Assembly (NCBI GenBank): GCA_910589265.1
Contig: CAJUTQ010000031.1
Coordinates: 1 to 23,265, forward strand
Direction of reading: 5' to 3'
Length of the DNA: 23,265 nt
DNA from: an uncultured Lachnospiraceae bacterium
Lineage (GTDB): Bacteria; Bacillota; Clostridia; Lachnospirales; Lachnospiraceae
Each line of letters opens with the position of its first letter. Position 1 is the stretch's first letter. Positions 22,545 to 23,265 of this stretch are shown in pieces. The notes beneath the pieces were generated by a model. The model searched no databases and was not told where the DNA came from. It saw nothing but the letters and a program-made list of their open reading frames with translations. Position numbers and translations under genes: made by a program.

Positions 22545-22893
22545 TGAAAGCCCCCTCTTTCTCAACCACAATCCCCCAGTCATTAACCCCACGTCTTAAC
22601 CAGAAATCCTTTGAAGCCTGTAATAACTTCACTGTCAGCGGCTTTGTGAGATGCTTTCTTTCTACACACTCCCTGACCATCAAATCATTGTCTTTCTTAA
22701 CACAGACAAAATCAGAAGTATAACCACCATCTATGCCATCCAGCAGGACATTCACCCGAAAGCTTTTAATATCCTCTGAACCATTTAGCAGGTCAGCATA
22801 GGCAAACTGGATAGCATCAAATGTCCTGCACACATCCTCACATTTAGGCAGTTTCCTCTTTTCACATCTTCCTTTGAAATTCTTCTTTCTCAC
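22537..22893 (-). CDS. tnsA: Short TnsA-type endonuclease
   Basis: A 118-residue PD-(D/E)XK protein that would cut the 5' strands at the transposon ends, giving cut-and-paste movement together with TnsB. The core strand VNVLLDGIDGGYTSDFVCV carries D61, and RECVERKHL carries E78 and K80, matching the D-Q/E-x-K triad of Tn7 TnsA. E40 fits the first glutamate. Tn7 TnsA is 273 residues, so this protein is essentially the catalytic domain and lacks the C-terminal TnsC-binding half. It starts with GTG, 7 nt after GGAGGTG. It is first in the operon, directly inside the repeat-rich putative right end. Confidence 0.8.
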   Translation of the reverse strand: MRKKNFKGRCEKRKLPKCEDVCRTFDAIQFAYADLLNGSEDIKSFRVNVLLDGIDGGYTSDFVCVKKDNDLMVRECVERKHLTKPLTVKLLQASKDFWLRRGVNDWGIVVEKEGAFNG

Positions 22894-22953
22894 TATGAGA
22901 CACCTCCAATGTCAGGAATCAAAGGTATTCAGGCTATACAGCTTTTGTACCAC

Positions 22954-22975
22954 TTTTTGGGGAAATCCCCAAAAA
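22954..22975. promoter_or_regulatory. Perfect palindrome TTTTTGGGGA / TCCCCAAAAA
   Basis: Two 10-bp arms with a central AA, 61 bp upstream of the tnsA GTG. It is the innermost unit of the CCCCAAAA array and sits where a tns promoter should be. Binding by TnsB here would repress the operon, as is known for Tn7 (inference for this element). Confidence 0.6.
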
Positions 22976-23193
22976 CAGACACCCTTTCCCCAAAAGCGAA
23001 AATCCCCAAAAACGGCAAAACAGGCATTTCATTTTTGGGAAACAGGAATCCCCATTTTACAGGCACTCCCAAAACCAAATCCCCAAAAATAAGCTCCCAA
23101 AAATGGTTTTGGGGAAATTCTCCATGTTCAGGGGCAACCCCGATTATCCTCAAAAGGCAATCTCGCATATCCTCGCCCCATTTTTCCCAAAAA
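22954..23193. repeat. CCCCAAAA array, putative TnsB sites of the transposon right end
   Basis: About ten CCCCAAAA or CCCAAAA units lie in 240 bp without a convincing gene. Forward units start at 22967, 22988, 23004, 23068, 23081, 23096 and 23186, and reverse units (TTTTGGGG/A) lie at 22955, 23032 and 23107. CCCCATTTT variants occur at 23050 and 23176. TCCCCAAAAA and TTTCCCCAAAA are the fullest forms. Start-to-start spacing of 13-21 bp is like the overlapping TnsB sites of Tn7-R. Three ACAGG copies (23020, 23042, 23060) are interleaved. The remaining bases to 23265 hold only a short GGGA/TCCC hairpin near 23214-23227. Confidence 0.65.
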
Positions 23194-23265
23194 TAACACA
23201 GAAGCAAAATACACGGGAAAACTCTCCCTCTGATTCAAACCGTATTGACACCTGATACCTCTAAA

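Larger units (their letters stand above)
17785..23253 (-). mobile_element. Tn7-like transposon: tnsABCD operon and right-end region
   Basis: The genes run right to left in the Tn7 order A-B-C-D, each start within 14 bp of, or overlapping, the previous stop. As in Tn7, tnsA is next to a repeat array that should be the right end. Two places where an end of the form TGT (reverse strand) could lie are 23199 and 23253; neither can be chosen without the matching left end. The left end is not recognisable in the window, so all genes to the left are presumably cargo of the same element. The coordinates given are the outermost visible extent and not a proven boundary. Confidence 0.75.

Noticed and set aside
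17785..22893. CRISPR-associated transposon
   Set aside because: No Cas effector, guide array or short TniQ was found in the window. The TnsD-like protein is full length, which fits fixed-site targeting.
22954..23193. CRISPR array or telomere-like repeat
   Set aside because: The units are 8 bp in mixed orientation with irregular spacing and no constant-length spacers, and no cas gene is near. The identity with the ciliate repeat TTTTGGGG is coincidental in this bacterial context.
22909..23196. Plus- and minus-strand frames of 92-95 codons over the repeat array
   Set aside because: Their products are just translations of the CCCCAAAA repeats (PKS, PKN, GDFPK runs). No ribosome site is present, and the position fits a transposon end.

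Overview
The window looks like part of a large mobile element from a low-GC Gram-positive anaerobe, most likely class Clostridia and probably Lachnospiraceae. The evidence is strong AGGAGG-type ribosome binding sites, AT-rich intergenic DNA, and accessory families common in that group (Rpn/YhgA-like nuclease, DUF5688-like and DUF6076-like proteins). I see no rRNA, tRNA, CRISPR array or housekeeping chromosomal gene.

Right part (17.8-23.3 kb): a compact leftward operon encodes a Tn7-like transposition machine. In order it has a short TnsA endonuclease, a TnsB DDE transposase, a TnsC AAA+ ATPase and a full-length TnsD/TniQ target selector. Upstream of tnsA are about 240 bp packed with CCCCAAAA/TTTTGGGG repeats. 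That is where Tn7 elements carry the TnsB sites of their right end, so the transposon boundary probably lies at or just beyond the right edge of the window. No tnsE or cas gene is visible.

Middle (4.2-17.3 kb): a long leftward gene array that resembles the replication and maintenance backbone of a plasmid or integrative element. It contains a DUF6076-like zinc protein, an unknown 312-aa protein, an SF2 helicase, a CHC2/Toprim primase, a DUF5688-like protein, SSB, a DUF262 protein with an acidic tail, a RadC/JAB protein, a J-domain protein, small unknown proteins and an Rpn-family nuclease. The primase-helicase-SSB set next to tnsABCD suggests an element that integrates with Tn7 machinery but carries its own DNA synthesis functions.

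Three related, imperfectly palindromic elements of about 155-160 bp (A at 3.9 kb, B at 10.8 kb, C at 17.7 kb) punctuate this part. B and C are inverted relative to each other and bracket the helicase-primase block. A palindrome of 21 bp and its degenerate copy lie near A and C.

Left part (0.1-3.6 kb): a small accessory cassette. Two related lipoproteins and a multi-spanning membrane protein are read leftward from two near-identical promoters. A divergent Cro/C1-type regulator lies between them. Copies of an ATGTTCAACAT palindrome sit at all three promoters, which suggests one small regulon. Two unlisted short reading frames (30 and 18 codons) occupy the leaders of the leftward units. A candidate small RNA with a strong terminator lies at 3.6-3.8 kb. 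The first 250 bp hold hairpins and what may be the 3' end of an interrupted rightward gene.
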